A DNA stretch of 46,010 nt from an uncultured Planctomyces sp. (GTDB taxonomy: Bacteria; Planctomycetota; Planctomycetia; Planctomycetales; Planctomycetaceae). The translations under genes and the position numbers were made by a program. This document shows positions 17,221 to 26,751 of the stretch, one piece after another. The notes beneath the pieces were generated by a model. It made no database searches and was not told the DNA's origin. It saw only the letters and a program-made list of their open reading frames with translations. Positions within the stretch are counted from its first letter, which is position 1; each line of letters starts with the position of its first letter. The stretch spans positions 1-46,010 of the forward strand of contig CALGTK010000084.1 in NCBI GenBank assembly GCA_937904325.1, written 5' to 3'.

Positions 17221-20166
17221 ATGCACCGCAGCAAGGGATTCTTCGAGGATGATTTCGAAGCCCAGGATGGGCACAGTGGCACAGTCGTTTCCGAAGCCAG
17301 CCCGTTGGAGATCGAGGCTCATTTCTGCCCGGAAGGCGTCGACCCGTTTGACACAGTCGAGTGGGAAGCTCGAACGGCTCACATCAAGGACGAGAATGGC
17401 GGAATTCTGTTCGAACAGGAGAACTGCCAGATCCCAGAAGACTGGAGTCCTTTGGCGACAAACGTCGTCGTCAGCAAGTATTTCTATGGCGAGCCTGGCA
17501 CTCCAGAACGCGAAACCAGCATCCAGCAGGTAGTTCACCGAGTCGCTCGCACGATCGCCGACTGGGGAATTCAGGACGGCTACTTCGCCAGTCAGGCCGA
17601 CGGCGAAACCTACTACAAAGAACTCGCCTGGCTCTGTCTGCACCAGCACGGTTCGTTCAACTCGCCCGTCTGGTTCAACGTTGGTCTCTTCCATCAGTAC
17701 GGAGTCAAAGGCTCACGCGGCAACTACCGCTACGACGTCCAGACCCGCTCGATCCGCAGGCCGGAAACTCCCTACGAGTACCCGCAGGCGTCCGCATGTT
17801 TCATCCAGTCTGTCGAAGACAACATGGAAGACATCATGCGACTGGCTCGCAGCGAAGCCATGCTGTTCAAGTTTGGATCCGGCACGGGCACCGACCTGTC
17901 AACGATCCGCAGTTCTCAGGAAAAGCTGTCGGGCGGTGGTTCGCCTTCAGGCCCTTTGAGTTTCATGCGGGTGTACGACCAGATCGCTGCCGTTGTGAAA
18001 TCTGGTGGCAAGACTCGTCGTGCGGCCAAGATGCAGAGTCTGAAAGACTGGCATCCTGACATCATGGAATTCGTGCAGTGCAAGTCCAGGGAAGAAAAGA
18101 AGGCTCGCACGCTGATCGATTCCGGTGAGTACGATGCCAACTTCAACGGCGAAGCGTACAGCTCGATTATGTTCCAGAATGCGAACCTGTCGGTCCGCGT
18201 TTCGGAAGAGTTCATGCAGGCAGCCGAAGACGGTGGCAAGTGGCAGACGCACTGGGTAACTGATGCAGATAAGCAAGGCCCATCCTACGATGCCAAAGAC
18301 ATCCTACGAGAAATGGCAGAAGGAACCTGGTACTGCGGCGACCCTGGCGTTCAATATGAAACGACCATCAACCGCTGGCACACTTGTAAGAACACAGGTC
18401 CAATCAACGCCTCGAACCCATGCTCTGAGTATATGTTCCTGGACGATACCGCCTGCAACCTGTCGAGCATCAACCTGCGGAAGTTCCAGCAGGAAGATGG
18501 CACATTCGACGTTGCTCGGTTCCGCCGGGCATCCAGCATCTTCATCACAGCTCAGGAGATTCTGGTCGATCACGCCAGCTATCCGACGCCGTCGATTGCT
18601 GAAAACTCGCACCGCTTCCGTCCGCTGGGGCTGGGCTTTGCGAATCTCGGCAGCCTGCTGATGTCGATGGGAATCCCCTACGACAGCGAAGCGGGACAGG
18701 GTATCTGTGGTGCTTTGACGGCTCTGTTGTGCGGTGAAGGCTACCGCACATCAAGCCAGATCGCTGGCAATCTTGGTCCCTTCGCCGGGTACCAGGAGAA
18801 CGAGAAGCCGATGCTCGAAGTCATGGAAATGCACCGTGACGCGACTAACGAAATTAACCCGGAATGTCCTGAATATCTCCGAACTGCGGCTCGCGAAGTC
18901 TGGGACGAGTGTATCGAAACTGGACGCCGCTACGGATACCGCAATGCCCAGGCCACCGTGCTGGCTCCGACAGGAACGATCGCGTTCATGATGGACTGCG
19001 ACACGACTGGCATCGAGCCGGACATTGCCCTGGTTAAGTACAAGCAACTTGCTGGCGGCGGCATGATGAAGATCGTCAATAAGACGGTCCCACTGGCTTT
19101 AAAATCTCTTGGCTACACCGCAGCTCAGTCGAAAGAGATCGTCGCTTACGTCGATAAGAACGAGACCATAGAGGGTGCTCCGAATTTCAAAGACGAGCAC
19201 CTGGCAGTCTTTGACTGTGCCTTTAAACCCGCGAATGGAACTCGGTCGATCGCCTGGCGTGGCCATGTCATGATGATGGCAGCGGCTCAGCCGTTCCTGT
19301 CCGGAGCGATCTCCAAGACAGTCAACATGCCGTCTGATTCAACGGTTGAAGACGTAGAGGACGCCTATCGGGAAGGCTGGAAACTCGGTCTGAAAGCTCT
19401 CGCGATTTATCGGGACGGCTCGAAGCAGAGTCAGCCGCTGGCAACTTCGAAAGAAGGCGATCGCAACAAGGAAGGTGAAACCGTCACCGTCCAGTCCGGT
19501 CCGGTTCGTCGCCGACTGCCAGGAACGCGTCAGTCTCTGACTCACAAGTTCTCAGTCGGTGGCCACGACGGCTACACCACCGTCGGTCTGTTTGAAGACG
19601 GCACGCCAGGCGAACTGTTCATCACAATGGCTAAAGAGGGTTCAACCATCGGCGGACTGATGGACACGATTGGAACGCTGACTTCGATGGCTCTTCAATA
19701 CGGAGTGCCACTGGGTGATTTGATCAGCAAGTTCACTCACATGCGGTTTGAACCGTCCGGGTGGACCGGCAACTCTGACATCCCGAACGCGAAGAGCGTC
19801 GTGGACTATATCTTCCGGTGGCTCGGCATCGAGTTCCTGGCTGGCTACCGCGAAGCAAACACGCCCAGGGGTATCGCCGAAACTCAGGCAAAAACCGCGA
19901 TCTCCTCACCAGAGAAGTTGAGTGACGAAGTCGCTTCAATGATCAACGGGCAAGTCTCAGGCTTCGGAGACGCCACGTTAAACGGAGCGGCGGCTGACGT
20001 CGCAGTTACCCCACAGGAAGATGAAGACTCCCCAGCGGTTCGCAGCAAGCAGTTTGCTGAGTTCCAGTCAGACGCCCCGGCGTGTGATGGCTGCGGAGCA
20101 ATCACCGTCCGCAACGGAAACTGCTACCTCTGCCACAACTGCGGCAACAGCATGGGCTGCAGCTAG
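17221..20166 (+). CDS. nrdJ: Class II (adenosylcobalamin-dependent) ribonucleotide reductase
   Basis: NrdJ reduces ribonucleotides to deoxyribonucleotides using a radical from adenosylcobalamin, so it works with or without oxygen. The protein has 981 residues. C193 (SACF) and C412 (ACNLSS) are the redox pair, and C401 in NPCSE is the radical cysteine; the 11-residue gap from C401 to C412 is the family spacing. PTGTIAF with the following DCDTTGIEPD marks the barrel. A TSCPD-type domain (about 745-830) follows, and the C-terminus is a four-cysteine zinc motif (CDGC ... CYLCHNC) plus a final MGCS. An in-frame GTG at 17194 would add nine residues, but the ribosome-binding site lies inside that extension, so ATG 17221 is chosen. 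It is a single-gene unit with its own promoter, operators and terminator. Confidence 0.97.
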   Translation: MHRSKGFFEDDFEAQDGHSGTVVSEASPLEIEAHFCPEGVDPFDTVEWEARTAHIKDENGGILFEQENCQIPEDWSPLATNVVVSKYFYGEPGTPERETSIQQVVHRVARTIADWGIQDGYFASQADGETYYKELAWLCLHQHGSFNSPVWFNVGLFHQYGVKGSRGNYRYDVQTRSIRRPETPYEYPQASACFIQSVEDNMEDIMRLARSEAMLFKFGSGTGTDLSTIRSSQEKLSGGGSPSGPLSFMRVYDQIAAVVKSGGKTRRAAKMQSLKDWHPDIMEFVQCKSREEKKARTLIDSGEYDANFNGEAYSSIMFQNANLSVRVSEEFMQAAEDGGKWQTHWVTDADKQGPSYDAKDILREMAEGTWYCGDPGVQYETTINRWHTCKNTGPINASNPCSEYMFLDDTACNLSSINLRKFQQEDGTFDVARFRRASSIFITAQEILVDHASYPTPSIAENSHRFRPLGLGFANLGSLLMSMGIPYDSEAGQGICGALTALLCGEGYRTSSQIAGNLGPFAGYQENEKPMLEVMEMHRDATNEINPECPEYLRTAAREVWDECIETGRRYGYRNAQATVLAPTGTIAFMMDCDTTGIEPDIALVKYKQLAGGGMMKIVNKTVPLALKSLGYTAAQSKEIVAYVDKNETIEGAPNFKDEHLAVFDCAFKPANGTRSIAWRGHVMMMAAAQPFLSGAISKTVNMPSDSTVEDVEDAYREGWKLGLKALAIYRDGSKQSQPLATSKEGDRNKEGETVTVQSGPVRRRLPGTRQSLTHKFSVGGHDGYTTVGLFEDGTPGELFITMAKEGSTIGGLMDTIGTLTSMALQYGVPLGDLISKFTHMRFEPSGWTGNSDIPNAKSVVDYIFRWLGIEFLAGYREANTPRGIAETQAKTAISSPEKLSDEVASMINGQVSGFGDATLNGAAADVAVTPQEDEDSPAVRSKQFAEFQSDAPACDGCGAITVRNGNCYLCHNCGNSMGCS

Positions 20167-20219
20167 GCACAAACTGCTGGCATGGAAACTCCTTAGCCAG
20201 CAATTAAGCAAACTCAATA

Positions 20220-20260
20220 CCCCGATCGGTTCAACTGAATCGATCGGGGTGTTTTCTTTG
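20220..20260 (+). terminator. Intrinsic terminator of nrdJ
   Basis: Bases 20220-20232 (CCCCGATCGGTTC) pair with 20237-20249 (GAATCGATCGGGG) in a 13-bp stem with one G-T pair and a four-base loop AACT. TGTTTTCTTT follows directly. It starts 54 nt after the nrdJ stop. This is the strongest terminator in the window. Confidence 0.92.
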
Positions 20261-20867
20261 ACCTGCCTGCAAACCAATCGAACGAACGCGGAACTCTTCA
20301 AGAAGTGACCAGTTCCGCGCGTTAAGCCTGGGCTTGTGCATCGATCCCGGCAGCGTTGTTCTGAGCGGTCACTGGGCGCAGCCTGCTGGCACAGTTCGGG
20401 CTGACGCCGAAGTCCAGACGCGGGCTGGCTTCGAGGGAGGCGGGTCATGCGATGGAACCACTCGACGCGGTCTGACTGGCGATTTTCGTTCTGGAGAGGG
20501 GCAGGCGAGGTTCAGGACAGAGGCAGGAAATCACCGACCAGGCGGACACAGGCACACATGTCCAGGCAAACAGCACGGCAGAGTTTTTTGATGCTGCGGG
20601 AAGCAAAGCAGCTCAACTGGACTTTCCGGTAGCACGTGCGGATTCTGCGTAGTACGATTTTCTGCTCGCTGCTCCGTTTTTACTGCTCCGTTGATAACTT
20701 CACATTCTTCAAGTCATGGACAGCGGAGACCATCACATGTCGATCTCTGCAGTGTGACCTCTGCAACGCGAAATCAATCACTTCTCGACTGACAAAGACT
20801 GGTGACCTCAACGAACATTCTTAATCCGTCAAAGTAGTCTTCGAGCAACCATCTTCATCAGTCTGTT
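20261..20867. other. Intergenic region, nothing recognised
   Basis: Some 600 bases between the nrdJ terminator and the kinase remnant. One frame around 20510-20650 reads as protein-like for about 45 residues, but it has no start or family motif. Given the broken kinase next door, this may be decayed coding sequence. I cannot support a feature. Confidence 0.35.
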
Positions 20868-21379
20868 TTGACTTCATCTGCTTCGAAAATGTCGTTCGAA
20901 TATGAATGGCAAGTCCTCAGCCATATGCCGACTCCTGTATCCGCCGACGAATTTCTGCGTCTCGCCGAAGCGAATGGCGTCGTCGACAAACTCGAGCTTG
21001 AGAAGGCAATGAAGTCGCTGCCCGAACAAGGGGCGGATTTCAGCAATGCCAGCACGCTGGCGAACGCCCCCGTTTCGAATCAGACGTTGACTCGGTGGCA
21101 GGCAGGCAAACTGCTCGAAGGTCGCCATCAGAGATTTATGCTGGGCAAGTACCGGTATCTCAGCCTGCTCGGCAAGGGGTCGATGGGTACGGTCTACCTG
21201 GCCGAACATACGATGATGCGTCGACCTTCGACTGAGTTCTCACGTCGGAAGAAATCGCACACATTTATGAAGCCGGGACAACCGAACAGGTTTTACAAAA
21301 TGCTGAATGCGACCTGTTCACTGCCAACTGGTCAGTAAACACTATTTTTCACCCGAATATTTCTCAGAGCAATACATGA
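20868..21379 (+). pseudogene. Broken serine/threonine protein kinase with LamG-like C-terminal scrap
   Basis: The frame encodes 156 residues (149 from the ATG at 20889). It starts like a planctomycete Hanks-type kinase: a helical N-terminal region, the linker LTRWQAGKLLEGRHQRFMLG and the glycine-rich loop GKYRYLSLLGKGSMGTVYLA. After HTMMRR (about 21218) the kinase homology stops before the catalytic lysine. In another frame, from about 21244 to the TGA at 21377-21379, the sequence reads VLTSEEIAHIYEAG, which is the usual end of a LamG/concanavalin-like domain. The simplest reading is a kinase gene, perhaps once carrying a C-terminal LamG domain, that lost its middle through a deletion with a frame change. 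No kinase activity is possible from what remains. Confidence 0.7.
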
Positions 21380-21999
21380 CAGATCGGCCAGCAAAACAAG
21401 CACGCGGACCTCAACAGGCATCTCGCACTCCATCGCCAGTTCAGTCCGGGCCGTTCACCCCGCCTGACTCAGGGCAGGATTGGGAAATCGCTATCAACGG
21501 CGATCTCACCGACAAGCAGAGCGAGTTGGTTACTTCACTGGTTGAGGTCCCTCGTCGCAGTCGGGGAACCATCTGGTTCGACTCGGGCGGCGGCAGCATT
21601 TACGTCGGGCTCGCGCTGTGCTCGATCATTCGCCTGCGAGGCCTGCGAGTGACTGGCGTCGTCGCAGGAGAATGTTCGTCCGCAGCTATCCTGCCATTCG
21701 CGGCGTGTGAGCGACGATTTGTGACCGCGCATTCGACGCTTCTTTTTCATCCGATGCGGTGGCAAAGTGCTGAAGACGTACGGTTGGAAGAGGCGACCGA
21801 GTGGGCTCGTCACTTCAAAAACCTGGAACACGATCTGGACAAACTGCTGTCGCGACTGTTCGAGTTTACAGACGAAAACATCGCCGAGTGGACTCACCCC
21901 GGTCGTTTTGTCTCAGGCCAGGAATTGGTCGACGCAGGCCTGGCAAAACTCATCAATATGTTCGATGGCGATTTATGGTCACAGATAAGTCGACAATAA
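21376..21999 (+). CDS. ClpP/crotonase-fold serine protease-like protein
   Basis: This 207-residue protein has a ClpP-like fold. [14 protein letters not shown] (68-81) matches the ClpP oxyanion region NSPGG, GECSSAA (98-104) carries the nucleophile candidate S102, and LLFHPM (122-127) carries H125. The third catalytic residue is less clear: the region before [15 protein letters not shown] (176-190) has E171 and no aspartate where ClpP has one. The first 33 residues are proline-rich and disordered-looking. A longer frame starts at 21307, but the protein-like part begins at ATG 21376, which overlaps the stop of the LamG scrap as ATGA. Its end overlaps the convergent ATP-grasp gene by 21 nt. It is too divergent to call a canonical Clp subunit; substrate and partner are unknown. 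Confidence 0.8.
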   Translation: MTDRPAKQARGPQQASRTPSPVQSGPFTPPDSGQDWEIAINGDLTDKQSELVTSLVEVPRRSRGTIWFDSGGGSIYVGLALCSIIRLRGLRVTGVVAGECSSAAILPFAACERRFVTAHSTLLFHPMRWQSAEDVRLEEATEWARHFKNLEHDLDKLLSRLFEFTDENIAEWTHPGRFVSGQELVDAGLAKLINMFDGDLWSQISRQ

Positions 22000-23205
22000 G
22001 TCCTGCAAATCCGCTGGATCGTCGAGCACCAGCCCGACACGTTTTACATTCCGTCGGGCAACTGTACGCGGCGATGTCAGCCGCCTCAGTGGATTGTCAG
22101 GCGTGGCATCCCAGCCTCGATCATCAAGCCACTTGATCGGAGCCAGCAACCACGCGGGACGATTTGATGTGCCAAACCTTCTACACCACTCCAACGCAAT
22201 CCGCCCCATCGTTAATCGTGCATTGACGTCCTGGATCGACCTCAACAATGGCTCGCCATCCGGACCACGATAGACCATCGAATCCACGCTGATCGGCCCG
22301 TGGTATCCTAAAACCCCTGCAGCATCAGTTACCTGGCGAGCATCACGTAGAATCTGCTCGAACATTTCACTGGCGAGGTAGAATCCAGGACATCCGAACA
22401 AGGGCTTGTCGGTCGCCGCGTAGTCGATGGGGATACTGCCGACATATTGCCCTGACTGGTCAACAAGCAGCTGCGTCGTACCGATTAATTCAGATTCCTC
22501 CAGTCGACCCGTTTCGATCCTTCGACCGGATTTGGGGATAGAGAGACACCAATGCGAACTCAGCTCGCATATTGACCTGACACGCGGTTCGAAAAAAAGC
22601 TGGCCGCCCGAATCAATACGACGGCAAATCCAACTGGCCTGAGAGTCGTTCAGGCTTACGCCTCGACCTGCGACTCGCTCGCGCCCCGACATGCCAAATT
22701 CGGCCTTCAACAACCATTCAAATTCAGTAGTCGGAGCCTTCCAGATGTCAGCCGCTGTGATGATTGCCGACTCGAGCTGCTGCAAAGAATCGACTGCCGC
22801 CGCCCCCGGAATTGCTACAGCCCGGCGTTGCTCAATCTCGAACGAAAATTGACGGGAATTCGCTCTGGCTACTGATCTGGTCGCCGGAGCTTCGCATGAC
22901 CATCCGCATGAAGTCGCCAATTCAACGGCCGGCTTCGAGCAGCCCCACGGAACTAACCTGGCTTCAATCTGTCCTCGGCGACAGCCGTCGATCGTCCGAA
23001 CACCAGGAAAACCGGCTACCGAAGCGTCCACCAGAAACTCTTCGAGCGCCACGTCATCGCAAAACAAACGATCTCCGTCAGCAGCAAGAGCCAGTAAATG
23101 TACGATCAACTCAGCATTCATTCGTTCAAGTTGGCGGGATCGATTGTAGCCAGCGGTGGCGAGTCCATGCTCGAAATCAAAGTTTCCGTAGAAGACTCGT
23201 GGCAT
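21979..23205 (-). CDS. ATP-grasp domain-containing protein
   Basis: This 408-residue protein ends with an ATP-grasp-like fold. [13 protein letters not shown] at about 166-178 has the ATP-binding lysine and flexible loop, [13 protein letters not shown] is at 300-312, and DVNARLTMG at 326-334 matches the metal-binding E-x-N-x-R region with D326 and N328. The first 150 residues would be the pre-ATP-grasp domain. Such enzymes join a carboxylate to an amine, thiol or similar via an acyl phosphate. The substrate cannot be read from sequence. The ATG at 23205 (MPRVFYGN) is preferred over the upstream in-frame one at 23241. Divergent ATP-grasp proteins also occur in tetrahydromethanopterin-type C1 clusters of planctomycetes, but no C1 gene lies here. 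Confidence 0.72.
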   Translation of the reverse strand: MPRVFYGNFDFEHGLATAGYNRSRQLERMNAELIVHLLALAADGDRLFCDDVALEEFLVDASVAGFPGVRTIDGCRRGQIEARLVPWGCSKPAVELATSCGWSCEAPATRSVARANSRQFSFEIEQRRAVAIPGAAAVDSLQQLESAIITAADIWKAPTTEFEWLLKAEFGMSGRERVAGRGVSLNDSQASWICRRIDSGGQLFFEPRVRSICELSSHWCLSIPKSGRRIETGRLEESELIGTTQLLVDQSGQYVGSIPIDYAATDKPLFGCPGFYLASEMFEQILRDARQVTDAAGVLGYHGPISVDSMVYRGPDGEPLLRSIQDVNARLTMGRIALEWCRRFGTSNRPAWLLAPIKWLDDRGWDATPDNPLRRLTSPRTVARRNVKRVGLVLDDPADLQDLLSTYL

Positions 23206-23529
23206 GCTGATTAATCTTTTAATAACGGTAAGCCTGCCCAATCGCTTCGTGGCGGTTGAGTTGTTCGCGAAAAATGAGACACAAAAGCCCGTAGAATTCC
23301 GTCGCCGAGCGTACCACGGCTATTGCCAACTACGTGAAACATCGTACCTTACTGACATTCAGCTAGGAGTTGTGGGTCAACGCAGCTCCCAATTGGCTGA
23401 AAAGTGCGTGGGTAGATTGGGACTCTGCCCTCTACAAATGGGTCACAGGTGAATTCGTCTGGAGACGACCATTCGCTTCTTAAAATAAGGATCGGCCGAT
23501 AGCCGAGTATGCTGTCGGTCTGACCACGA
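23206..23529. other. Intergenic region, nothing recognised
   Basis: This region lies between the divergent ATP-grasp and membrane-protein genes. No gene or strong hairpin is seen. It presumably carries both promoters. Confidence 0.4.
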
Positions 23530-24870
23530 ATGGACTACATCCTTCAAGGATATCAGGTCAACGAAGCGACGTGGTTTTACCTGTCGCTCCTGCTGATCGT
23601 TGCCGTTTTCTTTCGCTTCAATCGACTCTGGTCGCTGCGCAATGCCGACCTGATTCTATTGCTGAGCATTTCTCCAGGATTGCTCCTGCTGAACAGCTCG
23701 CAGCCAACATTCGGCTATGCCTGGCTCTTTGTCTGCACCGGCTTGCTGCTGCTTCGTTTATTCCTCGATCCAGTATTCAAACGTCGGCCGCTTCTTGAGC
23801 AGAACCTGAACGCTTCAGGCCTCGCCTTTTTGTGCTTTGCAGCCTTTGCGTTCCAGGTGACCAAAGTTGCAACGGAGCCGCCAGCAGCCTCGACTGTGGC
23901 AACGGTCCGACAAGCCGATGAATTGCTCCGTCGTAAAGATGGTTCAACAGAACGTGAAAATTCCGAAATCGTCTCTGGCCCGGCCACCAAACTGATCACA
24001 GCAACGACAGCGGTGGCGCCTGCCCGGCTTGTTGCACACAATTCAGGTCGTGTCGTTTCCGCAGAACTAATCGCCGCGCGGATCATCGCCGGTATGTCGC
24101 ACCTTGCTGTCATCATCGGACTTATCTATCTCGGGAAACGCCACCTTGGCGATATCCGACTAGGTGTCGCCATGTCGACGATGTACCTGCTGTTGCCAAG
24201 CACTGCCTATCAAGTCAGCAATGTCGACCACGTCCTTCCCGCTGCACTGGTGATCTGGTCGTTGATCTTCTACTACAAGCCAATGATCGCGGGTGGTCTG
24301 ATGGGGCTTGCCTGTGGGACAGTATTCTTCCCGGCCTTTCTGCTGCCACTTTGGGTCGCGTTCTATGGACGCCAGGGATCCATCCGTTTTGTCGCGGCGC
24401 TTGGTATTGTCGCTTCAGTTCTTGTCGGCACACTGGCCCTGACAGCCGCGGACAGTCAGTCGTTCATCAGACAGATGATTGGTTCTATCGATTGGAGCAT
24501 TCTTCAGTTCCAGAACGGCGAGGGCGTTGGATTCTGGGCGGCCATCAGCCCCGTCTATCGCCTTCCGGTCATGGCTGTGTTTCTTGTAGGCGTGATCCTG
24601 ATGACGATTTTCCCTCGCAAGAAATCAATCGAACATCTAATGGCTCACTCAGCCGCCATCGTGGTCGCCACGCAGCTTTGGTACCCGCAACACGGCGGAA
24701 TCTATGTGATGTGGTATCTGCCGCTGGTTCTAGGGGTGGTGTTCCGACCGAGGCTTGCACACCTCGTTCCACCAGATTCAGCCCCACTACTCCGCGTCGC
24801 ACGAACGGCTCATACCGAAGGGCGTCAGGAACGAACATTCTCCAGCGTCAATCGGCAACAGCTCCGCTAA
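23530..24870 (+). CDS. Polytopic membrane protein, unknown function
   Basis: This 446-residue protein has about ten hydrophobic segments, the first at residues 15-30. A soluble loop at roughly 115-170 (RKDGSTERENSE...) interrupts the helices, and LIYLGKRHLGDIRLG, SNVDHVLPAALVIW and MAGGLMGLACG-like segments follow. The pattern of helices with a conserved VDH resembles integral-membrane glycosyltransferases of the GT-C type (DUF2029/GT87-like). I cannot identify the catalytic acidic loop, so this is a weak guess. The C-terminal 40 residues are polar. It is convergent with the lipoprotein gene, with 18 nt between stops. Confidence 0.75.
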   Translation: MDYILQGYQVNEATWFYLSLLLIVAVFFRFNRLWSLRNADLILLLSISPGLLLLNSSQPTFGYAWLFVCTGLLLLRLFLDPVFKRRPLLEQNLNASGLAFLCFAAFAFQVTKVATEPPAASTVATVRQADELLRRKDGSTERENSEIVSGPATKLITATTAVAPARLVAHNSGRVVSAELIAARIIAGMSHLAVIIGLIYLGKRHLGDIRLGVAMSTMYLLLPSTAYQVSNVDHVLPAALVIWSLIFYYKPMIAGGLMGLACGTVFFPAFLLPLWVAFYGRQGSIRFVAALGIVASVLVGTLALTAADSQSFIRQMIGSIDWSILQFQNGEGVGFWAAISPVYRLPVMAVFLVGVILMTIFPRKKSIEHLMAHSAAIVVATQLWYPQHGGIYVMWYLPLVLGVVFRPRLAHLVPPDSAPLLRVARTAHTEGRQERTFSSVNRQQLR

Positions 24871-24888
24871 AACCGGCACTGTTGTCTG

Positions 24889-25350
24889 CTACCGTGTCAG
24901 CAGAATCGCCAGTGAATCTCCGTCCCGAATCGCTCGTTGCAAGCGAGTCACTTTCGACGGTCCGGATTTTTCGTCGAATGCCGACAGCAGCCCGCTGCTC
25001 GCGACTTCTGAGCTCCGTACAACGATCCGACACTCGAGTGGTCTGGAACTGCTGTCCGCGGGCTCAATGACAGCTGAAAAATAACCACTATCGTCCGCGT
25101 AGGCGGTCGCTGAACGTCCAACCCGATTTCCATCGACGTCAAGTTGTTCGATCTGGATTTCGGCGGAAACGGGAACACCGTCGAGCCGCACATTGCCGTT
25201 GACCGCCACCGAATCTCCGACGTCGTTGCAACCAGTCATCAGCACGGCAGCTATCGTCAGCAAGGAGAACATCCGGCACGAGCCTGTCTTCGGAAGAATG
25301 AATGCTCGCATGTCAGTAACGCTTTGGGTGATATCTACCATGCAGATCAC
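24889..25350 (-). CDS. Small lipoprotein with carboxypeptidase-regulatory-like domain
   Basis: The frame encodes up to 153 residues. A lipobox LMTGC at about residues 37-41, preceded by the hydrophobic FSLLTIAAV, marks it as an exported lipoprotein. The mature part ([18 protein letters not shown]) resembles the beta-sandwich of carboxypeptidase-regulatory-like domains commonly found next to DUF1559 genes. The first possible start is GTG at 25350, which overlaps the DUF1559 stop (GTGA) and suggests coupled translation. ATG at 25341 and ATG at 25311 are alternatives, and the last gives the most usual signal length. It is co-transcribed with the DUF1559 gene. Confidence 0.75.
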   Translation of the reverse strand: MICMVDITQSVTDMRAFILPKTGSCRMFSLLTIAAVLMTGCNDVGDSVAVNGNVRLDGVPVSAEIQIEQLDVDGNRVGRSATAYADDSGYFSAVIEPADSSSRPLECRIVVRSSEVASSGLLSAFDEKSGPSKVTRLQRAIRDGDSLAILLTR

Positions 25351-26471
25351 AGCTCCGATACAGACACCGTCTCGTTGCCAGCGATCGTCGAGAGTGCCTC
25401 GTAGACTGGCTGATCGATCGTCTCGCTAACAAACTTCGTCCCACCATCCCCCATCAGAAACCACGCACCTTGAATGTGATGAGACTGAAACGAGTAAAGC
25501 GAGCGTTCGTCGCCGGTCACAGGAACTTTGACCGGCCGAGGATTCATCGGGAACGGAACTCCAAGAGCCGGGGAATCTGCAGGACAGTCTGGTAACCGAA
25601 GATCTCTTGTTGCTGCAAACGGTCCCGCCAGCCACACACTGTCATTGGCAGAATTGCCCGTCGCGGCGAAGTAAAGCACAGCGGCCATTGCCCATGGATA
25701 CTCGACGCTCGTTCTCGGCGACGCTCCTGCCCCCATGCCGAACGTCAGCCTGGCACCAGCTTTCTCACCCATGAAGATCGTCTGAGAACCACCGTCCGTA
25801 AGATTTGATAATCGGCATGTGCTATTGTAGCCAAATGCGCCTCTGGTAGCTGCCGGCCAACTATCCCAATAATGCCGCAATCCACCTGGGCACGACGCTT
25901 CGCCACTTCCCGGCAGAGCTTTCAAAATATCCATACCGTGACAGAAGGCATAGTCAGTCACCGCCCCCGACATCCAATGAAGCGAACTGCCGGGAACACC
26001 GGTCTCGCCAACCTGATTCGATCTGTGCGGGGCACTCGGACACATCAAACCATCGATCACAGTTCGGTTGAGCAGCCAGTGACCCCGGTCATCAGAGTTC
26101 GACATGCTGCTGAGCCACGTGCCTTCGAAATCGTACTGACCATGAAGATTCGCCTGGTCGAAGTACGGCAACAATAAGTGATAGCCTGTCCAATGGCTTC
26201 GATATCGCAGTGGGTCATTCAAAGGCGGAGGCGGCGGGGGATTGCCATCTTCCTGTCGAACGAAACTTGGCGGAAAAATCGAATGCGTCGATTCGTAGTT
26301 GTGAAGAGCGAGACCAATCTGCTTCAAATTGTTCATACACTGAATCGAACGGGCGCGTTCCCGAGCCTGCTGCACGGCAGGCAGCAACAACGCGACAAGC
26401 ACCGCGATAACCGCGATGACAACCAGCAGTTCAATCAGCGTGAAGCCTCGCCGATTTTGACTACGAAACAT
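25347..26471 (-). CDS. DUF1559 pilin-like protein (H-x9-DG type)
   Basis: This 374-residue protein begins with a type IV prepilin signal: [20 protein letters not shown], with cleavage expected after G9 and the conserved glutamate five residues on at E14. [18 protein letters not shown] then marks the DUF1559 domain (PF07596). Near the C-terminus H-x9-DG ([12 protein letters not shown]) is the signature of the planctomycete family, which is present in many copies per genome. These proteins are anchored pseudopilin-like in the envelope, and their function is unknown. The ATG at 26471 starts the family N-terminus; the frame extends five residues upstream. It is paired with the lipoprotein gene directly downstream. 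Confidence 0.95.
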   Translation of the reverse strand: MFRSQNRRGFTLIELLVVIAVIAVLVALLLPAVQQARERARSIQCMNNLKQIGLALHNYESTHSIFPPSFVRQEDGNPPPPPPLNDPLRYRSHWTGYHLLLPYFDQANLHGQYDFEGTWLSSMSNSDDRGHWLLNRTVIDGLMCPSAPHRSNQVGETGVPGSSLHWMSGAVTDYAFCHGMDILKALPGSGEASCPGGLRHYWDSWPAATRGAFGYNSTCRLSNLTDGGSQTIFMGEKAGARLTFGMGAGASPRTSVEYPWAMAAVLYFAATGNSANDSVWLAGPFAATRDLRLPDCPADSPALGVPFPMNPRPVKVPVTGDERSLYSFQSHHIQGAWFLMGDGGTKFVSETIDQPVYEALSTIAGNETVSVSEL

Positions 26472-26751
26472 GATTCCACTCGACAATCGAGAACTCGCTA
26501 AGCGTCCCAGGTCAAAAGGCTAACGCGGCGGCCAATTCCTTTGACGCAACCGTTGCAATCCGGGTTCCCCTTACAGCCAATGCATTCTGGTGAAGGGCTG
26601 TACGGGAATCTGTGCAATTCCGCTGGGCAACCCTACTCCATACAGGAATTCAGCCCGTTCCGAATTGTGCTCGCAGCGGCAGGTCGGTGAGAACCCCGGT
26701 TCTCAAATCGTCATAGACGGGAGAAGATGGGCAATGGAACCATACCTGATG

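Noticed and set aside
26689-26704. Terminator for the ABC ATPase gene (GAGAACC/GGTTCTC)
   Set aside because: A symmetric sequence lies downstream of the gene, but there is no T-run on the minus strand and the loop is minimal.
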